DNA from: Magnetococcales bacterium DC0425bin3
Lineage (GTDB): Bacteria > Pseudomonadota > Magnetococcia > Magnetococcales > DC0425bin3
Direction of reading: 5' to 3'
Length of the DNA: 64,000 nucleotides
NCBI GenBank assembly: GCA_002753665.1
Contig: PEAP01000001.1
Span: 37,695-101,694 of the forward strand
This document shows, piece after piece, positions 51,701 to 60,884 of this stretch (position 1 is its first letter; each line of letters opens with the position of its first letter). Under the pieces are notes generated by a model. The model saw nothing but the letters and a program-made list of their open reading frames with translations, did not search any database and had not been told where the DNA came from. The translations under genes and the position numbers were made by a program.

Positions 51701-51740
51701 GGTGGCCCATGGCCGGGACAGGATGGAGGAAACCCTATGA
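48729..51740 (+). CDS. Fusion protein: acyl/aryl-AMP ligase, carrier domain and SGNH hydrolase
   Basis: About 1000 residues in three parts. Residues 20-575: ANL-family adenylating enzyme (QFTSGTTGLKKGMVLSE phosphate loop, LPLYHDMGLLACFFLPLL, SYAMAENTFAVT, FRTGDLGYLEQGELFVLGRRQDTLIIGG, catalytic Lys in RKSTSGKISRN). This looks like the FadD32/FAAL type that loads acyl-AMP onto a carrier. Residues 590-665: acyl carrier domain with the pantetheine serine in LFSSGLIDSF (Ser626). Residues about 700-1000: SGNH hydrolase (LGNSTAYGVGTS with Ser759, VWVSGINNLIAV, DRTHLTDQGH). The start is GTG 48729, or ATG 48744; neither has a clear ribosome site. A self-contained load-carry-transfer or release enzyme. 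Confidence 0.82.
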   Translation: MRPSPMALAKWPLSGTPIVEDSIPRRLRRLAAMAGADPLLTLLFPDQPPRSFTFGELLTLADGWAGRFQTAGLQPGDGVVVILQHGPDLYAAYLGALLGGWVPAQFAPPSAKFAHGDYCSAIVTLLTNARAAALVTSPALAGRLAGIGERVPTLRQVCTAPESAAPSTPLAVPKDPRRPVLMQFTSGTTGLKKGMVLSEAAVLWQVDRYARAIGLGPHDRIVSWLPLYHDMGLLACFFLPLLTGTPLVALSPFDWVADPARLLQAVSHYRGTLTWMPNFAFALLADRVTDDRLTGIDLSCWRGVINCSEPVRPGNMADFQKRFSPFGLQDTALGVSYAMAENTFAVTSGGVGRSLVLHTLDQDCLAREGRAVPHPQGRRVASSGRPLPDTRISILDDRGNPLPDGHLGEIGIHSPGLFDGYLGTAGTTDAFLPNGLFRTGDLGYLEQGELFVLGRRQDTLIIGGANLFPQDIEALADGVPGVVPGRTAAFGIDDDALGTQALVVLAETREQDPKRRRSIRQALFERITAGSEATPRDVRVLDHMILRKSTSGKISRNLNRQRYLDGGFGPLVPTAGPMAAAGATASATTLEGVMACVREILAMARPDLVRELQADTPLFSSGLIDSFARVTLITGLEQAFGRSRTPGLLAALERLDTIRALADHLDGAAQDAQAPANDAAALPPALARKYRLVPQMADAERQPYEWTAYLMRRGAAHYRSPSLTSDAWGFRTVLGRHGPVTLEAFHAHRGPRGLVLGNSTAYGVGTSGDQAVLASRLNRMTDALWFNFSQRASSMTQERLAVELHAPLEVDHLVWVSGINNLIAVLLDEGEPTNPAPFVGERYFLKVMNPDRNAAGEHPDLQQRLQGMVRTLDRELGLLAAAFRPHGTRLLYCLQPALSWIDKPLTAEEVELVGLFDGMASPVQRAHHPEHLAPWRAFYSRTLATLCRRHGLKFIDCNQDPALAGNAWLFVDRTHLTDQGHGLLAERIGRWVAHGRDRMEETL

Positions 51741-52387
51741 CCCCACAACCCGACCGGGACACTGCCCGGGAATTCGTCAAGCAGTTCCACGAGAGCAATG
51801 TCTGGAAGACCATCCGTTACCGGGGGATCCGCACCCTGAAGTATCCCATGGATCTGTGGAACTACCAGGAGATCATCCATGAGCGGGGGATCGACTGGGT
51901 GATCGAGACCGGCACCCGTCACGGCGGGTCGGCGCTCTTCTTCGCCGACCAGTTGCGCCTGCGGGGCAGCCGGGGCAACGTCATCACCATCGATCCGTTC
52001 CCCGAGCTGGAATACGATCTGGCCGCCCATCCCAACATCGGCCAGGTGCGGGGCGACAGCGGCTCGGCCCAGCTGGCGGAGGCGATTCATTCCCGCCTGC
52101 CACCGGGTCGGGGGCCTTTGTTCCTGATACTGGACGCCGACCATTCCCGCAACCATGTGTTGCGGGAGCTGAACGCCCATGTGCCCCATCTGCGCCCCGG
52201 GGACTACCTGGTGGTGGAGGACACCATCGTCAACGGCCATCCCGTGCGTCCCGACCACGGCCCCGGTCCCCGGGAGGCCCTGGGGGAATTCCTGGCCGCC
52301 CACCCCGATCTGCTCACCGCCGATGAACCGCGCAACCGGCGCTTCGGCTTTTCGATGGCCGACGAGGGCTATTTCATACGCAACTAA
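51737..52387 (+). CDS. CmcI-family methyltransferase/hydroxylase-like protein
   Basis: 216 residues of the cephalosporin-hydroxylase (CmcI) Pfam family, a Rossmann SAM-methyltransferase fold. Diagnostic stretches are KYPMDLWNYQEIIHERGIDWVIETGTRHGGSALFFADQL, VITIDPFPE, LILDADHSRNHVLRELNAHVPHLRPGDYLVVEDTIVNGHPV, and GPGPREALGEFLA. Members include rhamnosyl and sugar O-methyltransferases. The ATG overlaps the upstream stop (ATGA), so it is translationally coupled to the fusion gene. Two copies of the palindromic repeat follow its stop. Confidence 0.85.
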   Translation: MTPQPDRDTAREFVKQFHESNVWKTIRYRGIRTLKYPMDLWNYQEIIHERGIDWVIETGTRHGGSALFFADQLRLRGSRGNVITIDPFPELEYDLAAHPNIGQVRGDSGSAQLAEAIHSRLPPGRGPLFLILDADHSRNHVLRELNAHVPHLRPGDYLVVEDTIVNGHPVRPDHGPGPREALGEFLAAHPDLLTADEPRNRRFGFSMADEGYFIRN

Positions 52388-52458
52388 TTTTGATGGATGG
52401 GGGAGGCCTCCCTCCACCCTCCACCGATGAAAGCCGCTCCGCGACTTTCACGGTAACC
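52388..52458 (+). repeat. Palindromic intergenic repeat, tandem copy a
   Basis: TTTTGATGGATGGGGGAGGC, CTCCCTCCACCCTCCACCGA, then TGAAAG-CCGCTCCGCGA-CTTTCA and CGGTAACC. Two hairpins: a GGGAGGCCTCCC palindrome and the TGAAAG/CTTTCA stem. Begins right after the CmcI-like stop codon. Confidence 0.85.
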
Positions 52459-52529
52459 AACTTTGATGGATGGGGGAGGCCTCCCTCCACCCTCCACCGA
52501 TGAAAGCCGCTCCGACTTTCACGGTAACG
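52459..52529 (+). repeat. Palindromic intergenic repeat, tandem copy b
   Basis: Nearly identical to copy a, differing by a 2-bp deletion in the loop of the second hairpin. It ends 4 bp before the convergent MazG-like stop, so the tandem pair fills the whole gap between two convergent genes. Confidence 0.85.
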
Positions 52530-52532
52530 CAC

Positions 52533-52904
52533 TCAATCATGTCTGTGACCCGGTCCCCGATGGTGGGGGGGATACTTGATGCGGTTTTTCTCCATCTTGG
52601 CGAAGGCCGCCCTCAGGGGATCCAGGCCGAAGCGGTCCGCCAACATGGTCAGGTAAAGCATCACATCGCCGATCTCATCGGCCAAGTCCTGGCGCCGGGG
52701 ATCGTCGAGAGTGGCGCTCTGCTCCGGGGTGAGCCACTGGAACAGCTCCAGCAGCTCCGCCGCCTCAATGCAAACCGATCCGGCCAGATTCTTCGGCGTG
52801 TGGAACGGCCCCCACTCCCGTTCCCGGGCAAACTCCCGCAGGGCCAGGATCAGGCGTTGCATCTCGGCGTTCATGGGCGCACCTTCGGGCGGGATCTCAG
52901 ACAT
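52533..52904 (-). CDS. MazG-like nucleotide pyrophosphohydrolase (RS21-C6/dCTPase type)
   Basis: 123 residues, all helical. The metal-binding signature is split over two helices: CIEAAELLELFQWLTPEQ and LADEIGDVMLYLTMLADRFGLD (ExxE...ExxD). The N-terminus REFAREREWGPFHTPKNLA is typical of this family, which hydrolyses non-canonical or excess dNTPs to NMPs. The start at 52904 overlaps the upstream small gene by 8 nt. Confidence 0.88.
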   Translation of the reverse strand: MSEIPPEGAPMNAEMQRLILALREFAREREWGPFHTPKNLAGSVCIEAAELLELFQWLTPEQSATLDDPRRQDLADEIGDVMLYLTMLADRFGLDPLRAAFAKMEKNRIKYPPHHRGPGHRHD

Positions 52905-53175
52905 GCACCGCCTCCTCCATTGGCTCCGGCGCGGTCACCAGCTCCCGGGGGGAGGCCTGACTCAGGGGACGTTCGAACAGCTCTTCCATGAACAGGCGGT
53001 CCAGATGGGCCTGGATCTCCCGCTCCAGAAACCGAAAGGCCATGGCCGTGCCGCCCCGGTCCGGGGTGACTGGATCCGCCTCCTGGACACTGTCAGTGGG
53101 CCGGACCGGCGCGACTGCTCCTGTGCGGGGGCGCTCGATGGGGGACAATGGACTGACCTGGGGACCGATTTCCAT
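52897..53175 (-). CDS. Small hypothetical protein
   Basis: 92 residues from ATG 53175 (MEIGPQVSPLSPIERP), or 104 from an in-frame ATG at 53211. A polar, probably disordered first half precedes an amphipathic stretch AMAFRFLEREIQAHLDRLFMEELFERPL. It overlaps the MazG-like gene by 8 nt, so the two are likely co-expressed. Not recognised. Confidence 0.5.
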   Translation of the reverse strand: MEIGPQVSPLSPIERPRTGAVAPVRPTDSVQEADPVTPDRGGTAMAFRFLEREIQAHLDRLFMEELFERPLSQASPRELVTAPEPMEEAVHV

Positions 53176-53329
53176 GGCGGATGCTCCAGCCTTCACTTCC
53201 TCCCGCTGCAAGGCGCGTCGCGACTTTCACGGTCAGGCGGTGAATCGCGCTTGTCGGCCTCGGCGGTGGCGTTTAATATTGACTGCCTGCTTTCTTATCG
53301 ACGATCCCCGGGGACACCTGAAGCGATCC

Positions 53330-55075
53330 ATGCTCAATTTTATCAACCGGCTGGGTATCAACGAACACATCACCCTGTCGGGCATCGCGGTCATCACCGG
53401 GGTCATGGTGGGCTATGGAGCCATCCTGTTCCGGAGGCTCATTGAGTTCTTCCAGTATCATTTCCTGGGCAGCGGCGGGGAAAACGTGGTGGAGATCGTC
53501 GCCGGCCTGCCCTGGTGGCAGATCCTGCTGGCGCCAGCCCTGGGCGGGCTGCTCCTGGGCCCCCTGGTCCATTTCGTCTTCCCCACCTCCCGGGGCGACG
53601 GGGTGCCCGAGGTCATGGCGGCGGTGGCGCTGCGGGGCGGCAAGCTGAGCCTGCGGGACGGGTTGGGCAAGGTGCTGTCCTGCGCCATCTCCATCGGCTG
53701 CGGCAGCTCGGTGGGCCGGGAAGGACCGGTGGTCCACCTGGGGGCCACCATGGCTTCCTGGTTCGGCTCCAAGTGGAACATGTCCACCCAGCACATGCGC
53801 ACCATGGTGGGCTGCGGGGCGGCGGCCGGCATCGCCGCCTCCTTCAATGCCCCCATCGCCGGGGTGATGTTCGCCCTGGAGGTGATCCTGGGCGATTACG
53901 GGCTGGCCACCTTCTCCCCCATCGTCCTCTCTTCAGTGATCGCCACGGTGGTGGCCCGGCTGCACCTGGGAGATTTCCCGGCCTTCATCGTGCCCCACTA
54001 CACCCTGGTCTCGGCCTGGGAGATTCCCGCCTATGTTGGGTTGGGACTGGTCTGCGGTCTCACTGGCATCCTGTTCATGAAAACCCTGTTCAAATCCGAG
54101 GACATCTGGGCCCGGATCCCCATGCCCCGCTACCTCAAACCGACGCTGGGCGGGTTCCTGCTGGGCCTGATCGCCCTGGCCGCTCCCCAGGTGATGGGGG
54201 TGGGCTACGACACCATGAACATGGCCCTGTTGGAACAAATGGGCGGCGTGTTGATGCTGCTGTTGATCTTCGCCAAGATCATCGCCACCTCCATCACCCT
54301 GGGCAGCGGTTTCTCCGGGGGCGTCTTCACCCCCGCCCTCTTTCTGGGAGCCATGGTGGGAGGGGCCTACGGCACCTGGGCCCATTCCCTCTTTCCCGCA
54401 ATCAGCGCCGGACCTGGGGCCTATACCCTGGTGGGCATGGCCGCCATGTCCGCCTCGGTCCTGGGGGCGCCCATCGCCTCCATCCTGATCCTGTTCGAAC
54501 TGACCGGCGACTACCGGATCATGCTGGCCCTGATGGTGGCCTCCATCGTCGCCACCCTGCTCATCAACCAGGTCTACGGCAATTCGGTCTTCACCCGGGC
54601 GTTGCAACGCAAGAACATCAATCTGGACTCCCGCCGGGAAGCGGCCCTGATGCGGGATATCCGGGTCAGTTCCATCATGCGGAAGGACTTCGACCTCATT
54701 CCGGATACCCTCACCATCCGCAAACTGAAGGAACGGTTCCACACCACCCGGGAGGAGAATTTTCTGGTGGTCGACCAGACCGGCCGCCTCAAGGGGGTGC
54801 TGGCTTTCCAGGATATTCGCGAGGTGGCCTTCGACTCCGGCCTGGAGGATCTGGTCCTGGTGCGGGATCTCACCCTCCGGGAGCTGGTCACCGCCACCGC
54901 GGACGAAAACCTCTTCGAGGTCTTTCGCCGCATGGGCAGCGCCAACGTGGAACAGATCCCGGTGGTGGCGTCCCACGATCCCACCCAGGTCCTGGGGATC
55001 ATCACCAACCATGACGTGATTCAGGCCTACAACCGGGCCCTGCAGGGCCGGGAAACCAATCGGGGCGGATCATGA
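53330..55075 (+). CDS. ClC-family chloride channel/antiporter with CBS domains
   Basis: 581 residues. Ion-pathway motifs are SIGCGSSVGREGPVVHLGA (contains the gating glutamate in GREGP), AASFNAPIAGVMFALE, and TLGSGFSGGVFTPALFLGAMVGGAYG. The C-terminus (about 445-575) holds two CBS domains (IRVSSIMRKDFDLIPDTLTI, LRELVTATADENLFEVFRRMG) that probably bind adenine nucleotides and regulate gating. The proton-glutamate position of antiporters was not assigned with certainty, so channel versus H+/Cl- exchanger is open. The ATG at 53330 is where membrane-protein homology starts. Coupled by ATGA to the helicase gene. Confidence 0.92.
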   Translation: MLNFINRLGINEHITLSGIAVITGVMVGYGAILFRRLIEFFQYHFLGSGGENVVEIVAGLPWWQILLAPALGGLLLGPLVHFVFPTSRGDGVPEVMAAVALRGGKLSLRDGLGKVLSCAISIGCGSSVGREGPVVHLGATMASWFGSKWNMSTQHMRTMVGCGAAAGIAASFNAPIAGVMFALEVILGDYGLATFSPIVLSSVIATVVARLHLGDFPAFIVPHYTLVSAWEIPAYVGLGLVCGLTGILFMKTLFKSEDIWARIPMPRYLKPTLGGFLLGLIALAAPQVMGVGYDTMNMALLEQMGGVLMLLLIFAKIIATSITLGSGFSGGVFTPALFLGAMVGGAYGTWAHSLFPAISAGPGAYTLVGMAAMSASVLGAPIASILILFELTGDYRIMLALMVASIVATLLINQVYGNSVFTRALQRKNINLDSRREAALMRDIRVSSIMRKDFDLIPDTLTIRKLKERFHTTREENFLVVDQTGRLKGVLAFQDIREVAFDSGLEDLVLVRDLTLRELVTATADENLFEVFRRMGSANVEQIPVVASHDPTQVLGIITNHDVIQAYNRALQGRETNRGGS

Positions 55076-57090
55076 GCGGCGCTGCCGACGATCGACTGCC
55101 CCCCACCCTGGCCGGCCTCAACCCGCCCCAGAGGGAGGCCGTGACAGCGGGAACGGGGCCCCTGATGGTGCTGGCCGGGGCCGGATCGGGCAAGACCCGG
55201 GTGCTGACCCACCGCCTGGCCCATCTGATCGTCACCAACGCCTGCCATCCGGGGGAGCTGCTGGCGGTCACCTTCACCAACAAGGCGGCCCGGGAAATGC
55301 GGGAACGGCTGGTGAGCCTGTTGGCCGGCATGGACCGGCCAGCTGGCGGCGGGCTGTGGATCGGCACCTTTCACGCCATGGCCGCCCGGATGCTGCGCAG
55401 CCATGCCGAACGGTTGGGTTTTGCTGACAATTTCACCATCCTCGACACCGGCGACCAGGAACGGCTGATCCGGCAGGTGGCCCAGGCCGGCAATTTCAAG
55501 CACAGCTACTGGACACCCAAACGGCTGGTCCAGCTCTTCTCCCGCTGGAAGGACAGCGGGGTGGGACCCGATCAGGTGGGAGAGGAGCAGCTTCCCAACC
55601 CCCGGGATCGGGACCTGGTCATTGCCTTTTACCGTCACTATCAGGAGGCCCTGCGGCGGGCCAACTGCATGGACTTCGGCGACCTGCTGCTCAACTGCCT
55701 GCTGCTGTGGCAGCGGGAGCCGACGGTGCTGGAACTCTACGCCAACCGCTTCCGCCACATCCTCGTGGATGAATACCAGGATACCAACCTGGTGCAATAC
55801 CGCTGGCTGCAGCATCTGTCCGGCGTCCACGGCAACCTCTGCGTGGTGGGGGACGACGACCAGTCCATCTATAGCTGGCGGGGCGCCCGCCTGGACAATA
55901 TCCTGCGTTTCGCCGACGACTTTCCCGGCACCCGGGTGGTGCGTCTGGAGCAGAATTACCGCTCCACCGGCCACATCCTCGACGTGGCCGGCAGCCTGAT
56001 CCGCAACAATACCGGACGCATGGCCAAGACCCTCTGGACCGCCGGCGCCGCCGGGGACAAGGTTGTCCTCTACACCGCCGAGGATGGCGAGGACGAGGCC
56101 CGCTTCATCGCCGACGAAATTCATGAAGGAACCCCCGACGGCGGCTACGGACGCTTCGCCATCCTGGTTCGCACCGCCCGCCAGACCCGATCCCTGGAGG
56201 AGGCCCTGTTGCGCCGGGGAATTCCCTATCAGATGGTGGGGGGCTTGCGCTTCATGGAGCGGGCCGAAATCAAGGACGCCCTGGCCTATCTGCGTCTGGC
56301 CCAGTCCGACCGGGACGACCCCGCCTTCGAGCGGATCGTCAACACCCCCGCCCGGGGCGTGGGGGAGACCAGCCTGAACCGGATCCGCCAGGCCGCCGCC
56401 CGGGACGGGATTCCCCTGATGACGGCCGTCCGGGAGATGATGGCGGACGGCGGTCTGAAGGGCAAGGCGGGTGGTGGCTGCCGGGCGCTGCTGGATCTGG
56501 TGGACAAGGGCCGGGGACGGCTCACCACCCACGCCCCGGCGGATGTGCTGGAATTCCTGCTGCAGGAGTCCGGCTACCTGAGCTGGCTGGCACAGGATGA
56601 GCGGGGACCGGACAGGCTGGACAATCTCCAGGAGCTGAAGAACGAATTGAGCCGGCGCGGCAGCCTGATCCTGTTCCTGGAAGAGGCCGCCCTGGTCACC
56701 GACCTGATGGAGCGGACCGGGGCCGCAGGGGCCTCCAGCGGTGACTGGGTGCTGATCTCCACCCTGCATGCCGCCAAGGGACTGGAATTTCCCGTGGTCT
56801 TTCTGGCCGGCCTGGAGGAGGAACTGCTGCCCCACAAGCTGGCCCTGGAAGAAAGCGCCAACGGGCTGGAGGAGGAGCGACGCCTGGCCTATGTGGGCAT
56901 GACCCGTGCCCGGGAACGGCTGTTCTTGACCTGTGCCCGACGCCGCTGGGTCTACAACCGGCTGGAGGTGCCCCTGCCCTCCCGGTTTCTCCGCGAGATC
57001 CCCGGGGATCTGCTGGAGAAACGCCGCCAGCGCCTGGCCGTGGGCCGGGGGGTGGGACGAGTACGGCGCCAGCCAGGGGGCTCCTGGTGA
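55072..57090 (+). CDS. UvrD/Rep-type ATP-dependent DNA helicase
   Basis: 672 residues, superfamily 1A 3'-5' helicase. The motifs are [10 protein letters not shown] (Q motif), [15 protein letters not shown] (I), [15 protein letters not shown] (Ia), [14 protein letters not shown] (Ib) and [18 protein letters not shown] (II). Then come [14 protein letters not shown] (III), RLEQNYRST (IV), [27 protein letters not shown] (V) and [23 protein letters not shown] (VI). The length is that of Rep rather than UvrD, lacking the long C-terminal extension that contacts RNA polymerase. Overlaps clc and trmFO starts by 4 nt each. Confidence 0.93.
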   Translation: MSGAADDRLPPTLAGLNPPQREAVTAGTGPLMVLAGAGSGKTRVLTHRLAHLIVTNACHPGELLAVTFTNKAAREMRERLVSLLAGMDRPAGGGLWIGTFHAMAARMLRSHAERLGFADNFTILDTGDQERLIRQVAQAGNFKHSYWTPKRLVQLFSRWKDSGVGPDQVGEEQLPNPRDRDLVIAFYRHYQEALRRANCMDFGDLLLNCLLLWQREPTVLELYANRFRHILVDEYQDTNLVQYRWLQHLSGVHGNLCVVGDDDQSIYSWRGARLDNILRFADDFPGTRVVRLEQNYRSTGHILDVAGSLIRNNTGRMAKTLWTAGAAGDKVVLYTAEDGEDEARFIADEIHEGTPDGGYGRFAILVRTARQTRSLEEALLRRGIPYQMVGGLRFMERAEIKDALAYLRLAQSDRDDPAFERIVNTPARGVGETSLNRIRQAAARDGIPLMTAVREMMADGGLKGKAGGGCRALLDLVDKGRGRLTTHAPADVLEFLLQESGYLSWLAQDERGPDRLDNLQELKNELSRRGSLILFLEEAALVTDLMERTGAAGASSGDWVLISTLHAAKGLEFPVVFLAGLEEELLPHKLALEESANGLEEERRLAYVGMTRARERLFLTCARRRWVYNRLEVPLPSRFLREIPGDLLEKRRQRLAVGRGVGRVRRQPGGSW

Positions 57091-58424
57091 CGGCCCTGCC
57101 GGAGGTGTGGGTCATCGGGGCCGGGCTGGCCGGCTGCGAGGCGGCCTGGCAGTTGGCGCAACGAGGGGTGCCAGTCCGGCTGTGGGAAATGCGCCCCCGG
57201 CGAAGCTCCCCCGCCCACCGGACGGACCAGCTGGCCGAACTGGTCTGCTCCAATTCCCTGCGTTCCGACGATTATCAGAACAATGCCGTCGGCCTGCTGC
57301 ACCAGGAAATGCGCCTGCTGGGCAGCCTGATCCTGGCCGCGGCGGATGCCAATCGGGTGCCCGCAGGCGGGGCTTTGGCCGTGGATCGGGAGGGGTTCTC
57401 CCAATGGATCACCGGGCGGATCGCGCACCATCCGGGCATCACCCTGGTTCGGGAAGAGGTGACCGATCTCCCGCCCGAAGGGTGGGTGGTGGTGGCCACC
57501 GGCCCTTTGACCTCGGCGGGGCTGTTCGACAATTTGACAACGCTGTTGGGCTCCCGACAGCTGGCCTTCTTCGATGCCATCGCCCCCATCGTCCATGTTG
57601 AATCAATCGATTTTTCAAAGGTATGGCGCCAGTCCCGCTATGACAAAGGTCCGGGGAACGACTACATCAACTGCCCCCTGGATCGGGGTCAGTATGCAGC
57701 CTTCGTCGCCGGTCTGGTGGCGGGAGAGAAGGTAGCCTTTCGGGATTTCGAACGGGTTCCCTACTTCGAAGGCTGTCTGCCCATCGAGGTGATGGCCGAA
57801 CGGGGGCTGGAGACCCTGCGTTACGGACCCATGAAACCGGTGGGCCTCAACAATCCCCATCAGGAGGGCCGGCAACCCCACGCAGTGGTGCAACTGCGCC
57901 AGGACAATCGTTTGGGCACCTTGTGGAACATGGTGGGGTTTCAGACCAAGCTCACCTGGCCGGAGCAGCGGCGTCTCTTCACCACCATTCCCGGTCTGGA
58001 ACAGGCGGAATTCATGCGCCTGGGGGCGTTGCATCGCAACACGTTCATCAACAGCCCCAAGCTGCTGAACGCCCACCTCGGGCTGCGCACCCGGCCGAAC
58101 TGGATGTTTGCGGGCCAGATCACCGGGGTGGAAGGCTATGTGGAGTCCGCCGCCATGGGACTGTTGGCCGGAATTTTTTTGGGTGTGCGCCTGCAGGGGT
58201 TCCGCCCCCTGGCTCCCCCCCCCACCACCGCCCTGGGGGGACTGCTGTCCCATGTTGTGAATGGCATGCAGGGAGTTGAATTCCAACCCATGAATGTCAA
58301 CTACGGTCTGCTGCCGCCCCTGGCCGGCAACTCCCCGAAACGCCACCGTAAATCGGCCATGAGTCAGCGCGCGCTGACCGACCTCCAGGGCTGGGTGGCG
58401 GCCAAAATGGTTGAAAATCCTTGA
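57087..58424 (+). CDS. trmFO: Methylenetetrahydrofolate-tRNA-(uracil-5-)-methyltransferase TrmFO
   Basis: 445 residues. FAD- and folate-dependent enzyme making T54 in the tRNA T loop. N-terminal FAD loop [21 protein letters not shown]; then WEMRP and [13 protein letters not shown], diagnostic for Trm[67 protein letters not shown]. The start is a GTG at 57087 overlapping the helicase stop (GTGA). Its presence argues against a gammaproteobacterium, which uses TrmA instead. Confidence 0.94.
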   Translation: MTALPEVWVIGAGLAGCEAAWQLAQRGVPVRLWEMRPRRSSPAHRTDQLAELVCSNSLRSDDYQNNAVGLLHQEMRLLGSLILAAADANRVPAGGALAVDREGFSQWITGRIAHHPGITLVREEVTDLPPEGWVVVATGPLTSAGLFDNLTTLLGSRQLAFFDAIAPIVHVESIDFSKVWRQSRYDKGPGNDYINCPLDRGQYAAFVAGLVAGEKVAFRDFERVPYFEGCLPIEVMAERGLETLRYGPMKPVGLNNPHQEGRQPHAVVQLRQDNRLGTLWNMVGFQTKLTWPEQRRLFTTIPGLEQAEFMRLGALHRNTFINSPKLLNAHLGLRTRPNWMFAGQITGVEGYVESAAMGLLAGIFLGVRLQGFRPLAPPPTTALGGLLSHVVNGMQGVEFQPMNVNYGLLPPLAGNSPKRHRKSAMSQRALTDLQGWVAAKMVENP

Positions 58425-58450
58425 CAGTTGGTCTGCCAAGCCTGTATTGA
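58421..58450 (+). promoter_or_regulatory. Candidate promoter for the M23 peptidase gene
   Basis: TTGACA (overlapping the trmFO stop) and TATTGA with an 18-bp spacer, about 190 bp upstream of the peptidase start. The long leader in between holds no gene. Confidence 0.4.
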
Positions 58451-58640
58451 TCTGAGCTTTTTCAAGACATTCTTCAATTGGAGGCTCTCTTTTCGGCTTG
58501 TGGAGGCACTCTTTTTCGGCTGCACGGACGCAGGGGACAGGAAAGGAAGACAAAGTGGCCCAGAATTTGCGGACCAGGAAAGCGTCATCATCAATTGAGA
58601 CCCGGATTGTCAATTTCCTGACTTAGGAACGGAACTCAGC

Positions 58641-60758
58641 ATGCTTTCCAGGCAGCAAAAACCAAAAAGAAGATCCGTCAACCGGCCTGTACGCCGAACC
58701 AAGGGCCGGACGGGGCGTCCCTACCTGCTGATGGTGGGAGTCCTGGCTCTGACCCTGACGGCCGCCCACAGCGCCCTTGATGCCAGCACCAACGGCACCA
58801 TGGAGGTCACCGCCCTGGGGATTCCTCAGCCCCAGCCCCGGCCTCTGCCCAGTGCGCAGGTACCGGAACCGCCACCCACCAGACGGGCCGCTCCCCAGGT
58901 CCTGGCCAGCCTGTCCACGGATCACCTGTATACCGAAAATCCGTTTCCGGAACCTCAGCCCCGGGCTCTGCCTGCGCAAGGATTGCTCAAGTCCGTCGAT
59001 CTGGCGCTGCAGGGATCCCGGAATACGGCCGAGTCCGCCCGGCAAACCCTGGCGATGCTGCCGCCCGTCGATATTCTGATCTCCAGCATGTCCCCGCAGG
59101 AAACATCGGCGGCCGCCATCCCCACCCCTGCTCCGCGCCTGAAGGAAGCGCGCCTGCCGGTTGCAGAACGGCTGATGGAAGTTCCAGTGCCGACGCCGCT
59201 GTCCAGAACGGAACAGGGGCAGCCCGCTGCCGACTTTCCCGCTCCCCGGATGATCACGGTGGCCGACAAGACCCCCGAGGGCTTCCGGCAGGTGGCCGCC
59301 CGCATCAATCCCGGCGATACCCTGGCCAGATTGCTGGGCCGCAACCACATTCCGATCAAGACCGCCATGGCCGTCCTCAAGGCCAGCAGGTCGCTGCTCG
59401 GCAAGGTGAAAAGCCTGAAGCCCGGCACCATCATCAGGCTGACCTACGATGCGGCCGACCAGCTGGTGGCTCTGGATTATCAGGTCGATGACGGTCAGAT
59501 CCTGCAACTGTCCCGGGAAGGTGACGACGACGCTTTCACGGCCCGCCTGGGTCCCCAGGACGGCGCAATCGCCACCCAGGATGCCGGACAGGCCAGTGGA
59601 CCGGGCGAGACCGGTCATGCCGGTTTCGACCAGATGTTCGATACGGCCCACCGGACCGAGGAAGAATCGGTCCGCAACGGCGACAACTTGGCCGGCCTGC
59701 TGGCCCGGCAGGATGTCTCCTATCACACCACCATGGCCCTGGCCTCCGCCTCCAAGCAGACGTTCGATCTCGCCCGGAAAATGCAGCCGGGACGCACCTT
59801 CCACTTGGCCTTCTCCAAGGACAATCGGCTGCTGGGAGTGTCCTACTCCATCGCCAGCGATCGCACCCTCTGGCTGAAGCGCACCGGACCCCATCAGTTT
59901 CAATCCAAGATCATCGAGCGCCAGTTGGAGACGCGCCTCAAGACCGTATCCAACATCGTCAACGGCTCGCTGTTCGTCGCGGGGCGCAAGGTGGGCTTGA
60001 CCCACCAGCTGGCGGTCAAGCTGGCCAGCCTGTTCGAATGGGATGTGGACTTTGCCCGGGACATCCGCACCGGCGACCGCTTCACGGTGGTCATGGAAGA
60101 GCTGATGGACAGCGGTCGCGTGGTGGGCACCGGCGACATCATCGCCGCCGAATTCGTCAACCGCGGCAAGAGCTACCGTGCCCTGCGCTATACCGATCCG
60201 GATGGCAACAGCGGCTATTACGACCCCGATGGGAACAATCTCCAGAAGATGTTCATCCGGGCCCCGGTGGATTTCACCCGCATTTCCTCCCTGTTTTCCA
60301 TGAACCGCAAGCACCCGGTGTTCGGCTTCACCCGGGCCCACAAGGGGGTGGACTATGCCGCTCCCAAGGGAACCCCGGTCCGTGCCGCCGGCAACGGTCG
60401 CGTGGTCTTCTGGGGACGGAAAGGCGGCTTCGGCAATCTGGTGTTGGTGCGGCACAACGGCAAGTACACCACGGCCTACGCCCACCTGGATTCCTTTTCC
60501 AGGGGGCTGACCCTGGGCACCCGTGTGGAGCAGGGTGAAATCATCGGCCGGGTCGGCATGACCGGCGCGGCCACCGGCCCCCATCTCCATTACGAGGTAC
60601 GGGTGGAGGGACGGCAGGTCAATCCCCTCTCCATTCAAGCGCCCTCGTCGTCCATTTCGCCGCGGTTGCTGGCCCACTTCCAGAAGCAAAGCAAACCATT
60701 GCTGGCCATGCTGGATTCCTCCGAGACCATGGTGGCCAAGCTGAACACGCCGCAATGA
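58641..60758 (+). CDS. M23-family murein endopeptidase (MepM-like)
   Basis: 705 residues, long for the family. A basic N-terminus and membrane/signal helix (YLLMVGVLALTLTAAHSAL, 28-46) are followed by a Pro-rich low-complexity region to about 210. Two repeated LysM-like/OapA-type modules follow (VAARINPGDTLARLLGRNHI and EEESVRNGDNLAGLLARQDV). The LytM/M23 domain then has metal ligands in FTRAHKGVDYAAPKGTPV (HxxxD) and TGAATGPHLHYEVRVEG (HxH), both complete, so it should be catalytically active on peptide crosslinks in the periplasm. Start ATG 58641. A gene-end repeat pair and a GC-rich hairpin follow. Confidence 0.9.
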   Translation: MLSRQQKPKRRSVNRPVRRTKGRTGRPYLLMVGVLALTLTAAHSALDASTNGTMEVTALGIPQPQPRPLPSAQVPEPPPTRRAAPQVLASLSTDHLYTENPFPEPQPRALPAQGLLKSVDLALQGSRNTAESARQTLAMLPPVDILISSMSPQETSAAAIPTPAPRLKEARLPVAERLMEVPVPTPLSRTEQGQPAADFPAPRMITVADKTPEGFRQVAARINPGDTLARLLGRNHIPIKTAMAVLKASRSLLGKVKSLKPGTIIRLTYDAADQLVALDYQVDDGQILQLSREGDDDAFTARLGPQDGAIATQDAGQASGPGETGHAGFDQMFDTAHRTEEESVRNGDNLAGLLARQDVSYHTTMALASASKQTFDLARKMQPGRTFHLAFSKDNRLLGVSYSIASDRTLWLKRTGPHQFQSKIIERQLETRLKTVSNIVNGSLFVAGRKVGLTHQLAVKLASLFEWDVDFARDIRTGDRFTVVMEELMDSGRVVGTGDIIAAEFVNRGKSYRALRYTDPDGNSGYYDPDGNNLQKMFIRAPVDFTRISSLFSMNRKHPVFGFTRAHKGVDYAAPKGTPVRAAGNGRVVFWGRKGGFGNLVLVRHNGKYTTAYAHLDSFSRGLTLGTRVEQGEIIGRVGMTGAATGPHLHYEVRVEGRQVNPLSIQAPSSSISPRLLAHFQKQSKPLLAMLDSSETMVAKLNTPQ

Positions 60759-60760
60759 CT

Positions 60761-60869
60761 TTGATGGAAGGGAGAGGCCTCCCTCCCCCTTCCACCGATG
60801 CAAGCCGCTTCCCGGCTTGCACGGAAGCTTCGATGGATGGGGGAGACGCCTCCCTCCACCCTCCGCCAT
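60761..60869 (+). repeat. Palindromic intergenic repeats, two copies after the M23 gene
   Basis: The first copy (60761-60827) has GATGGAAGGGAGAGGCCTCCCT and the second hairpin TGCAAGCCG-CTTCC-CGGCTTGCA, a perfect 9-bp stem. The second copy (60831-60869), GATGGATGGGGGAGACGCCTCC then CTCCACCCTCC, is truncated before the second hairpin. Confidence 0.8.
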
Positions 60870-60884
60870 GAAACCTGACAGTCC

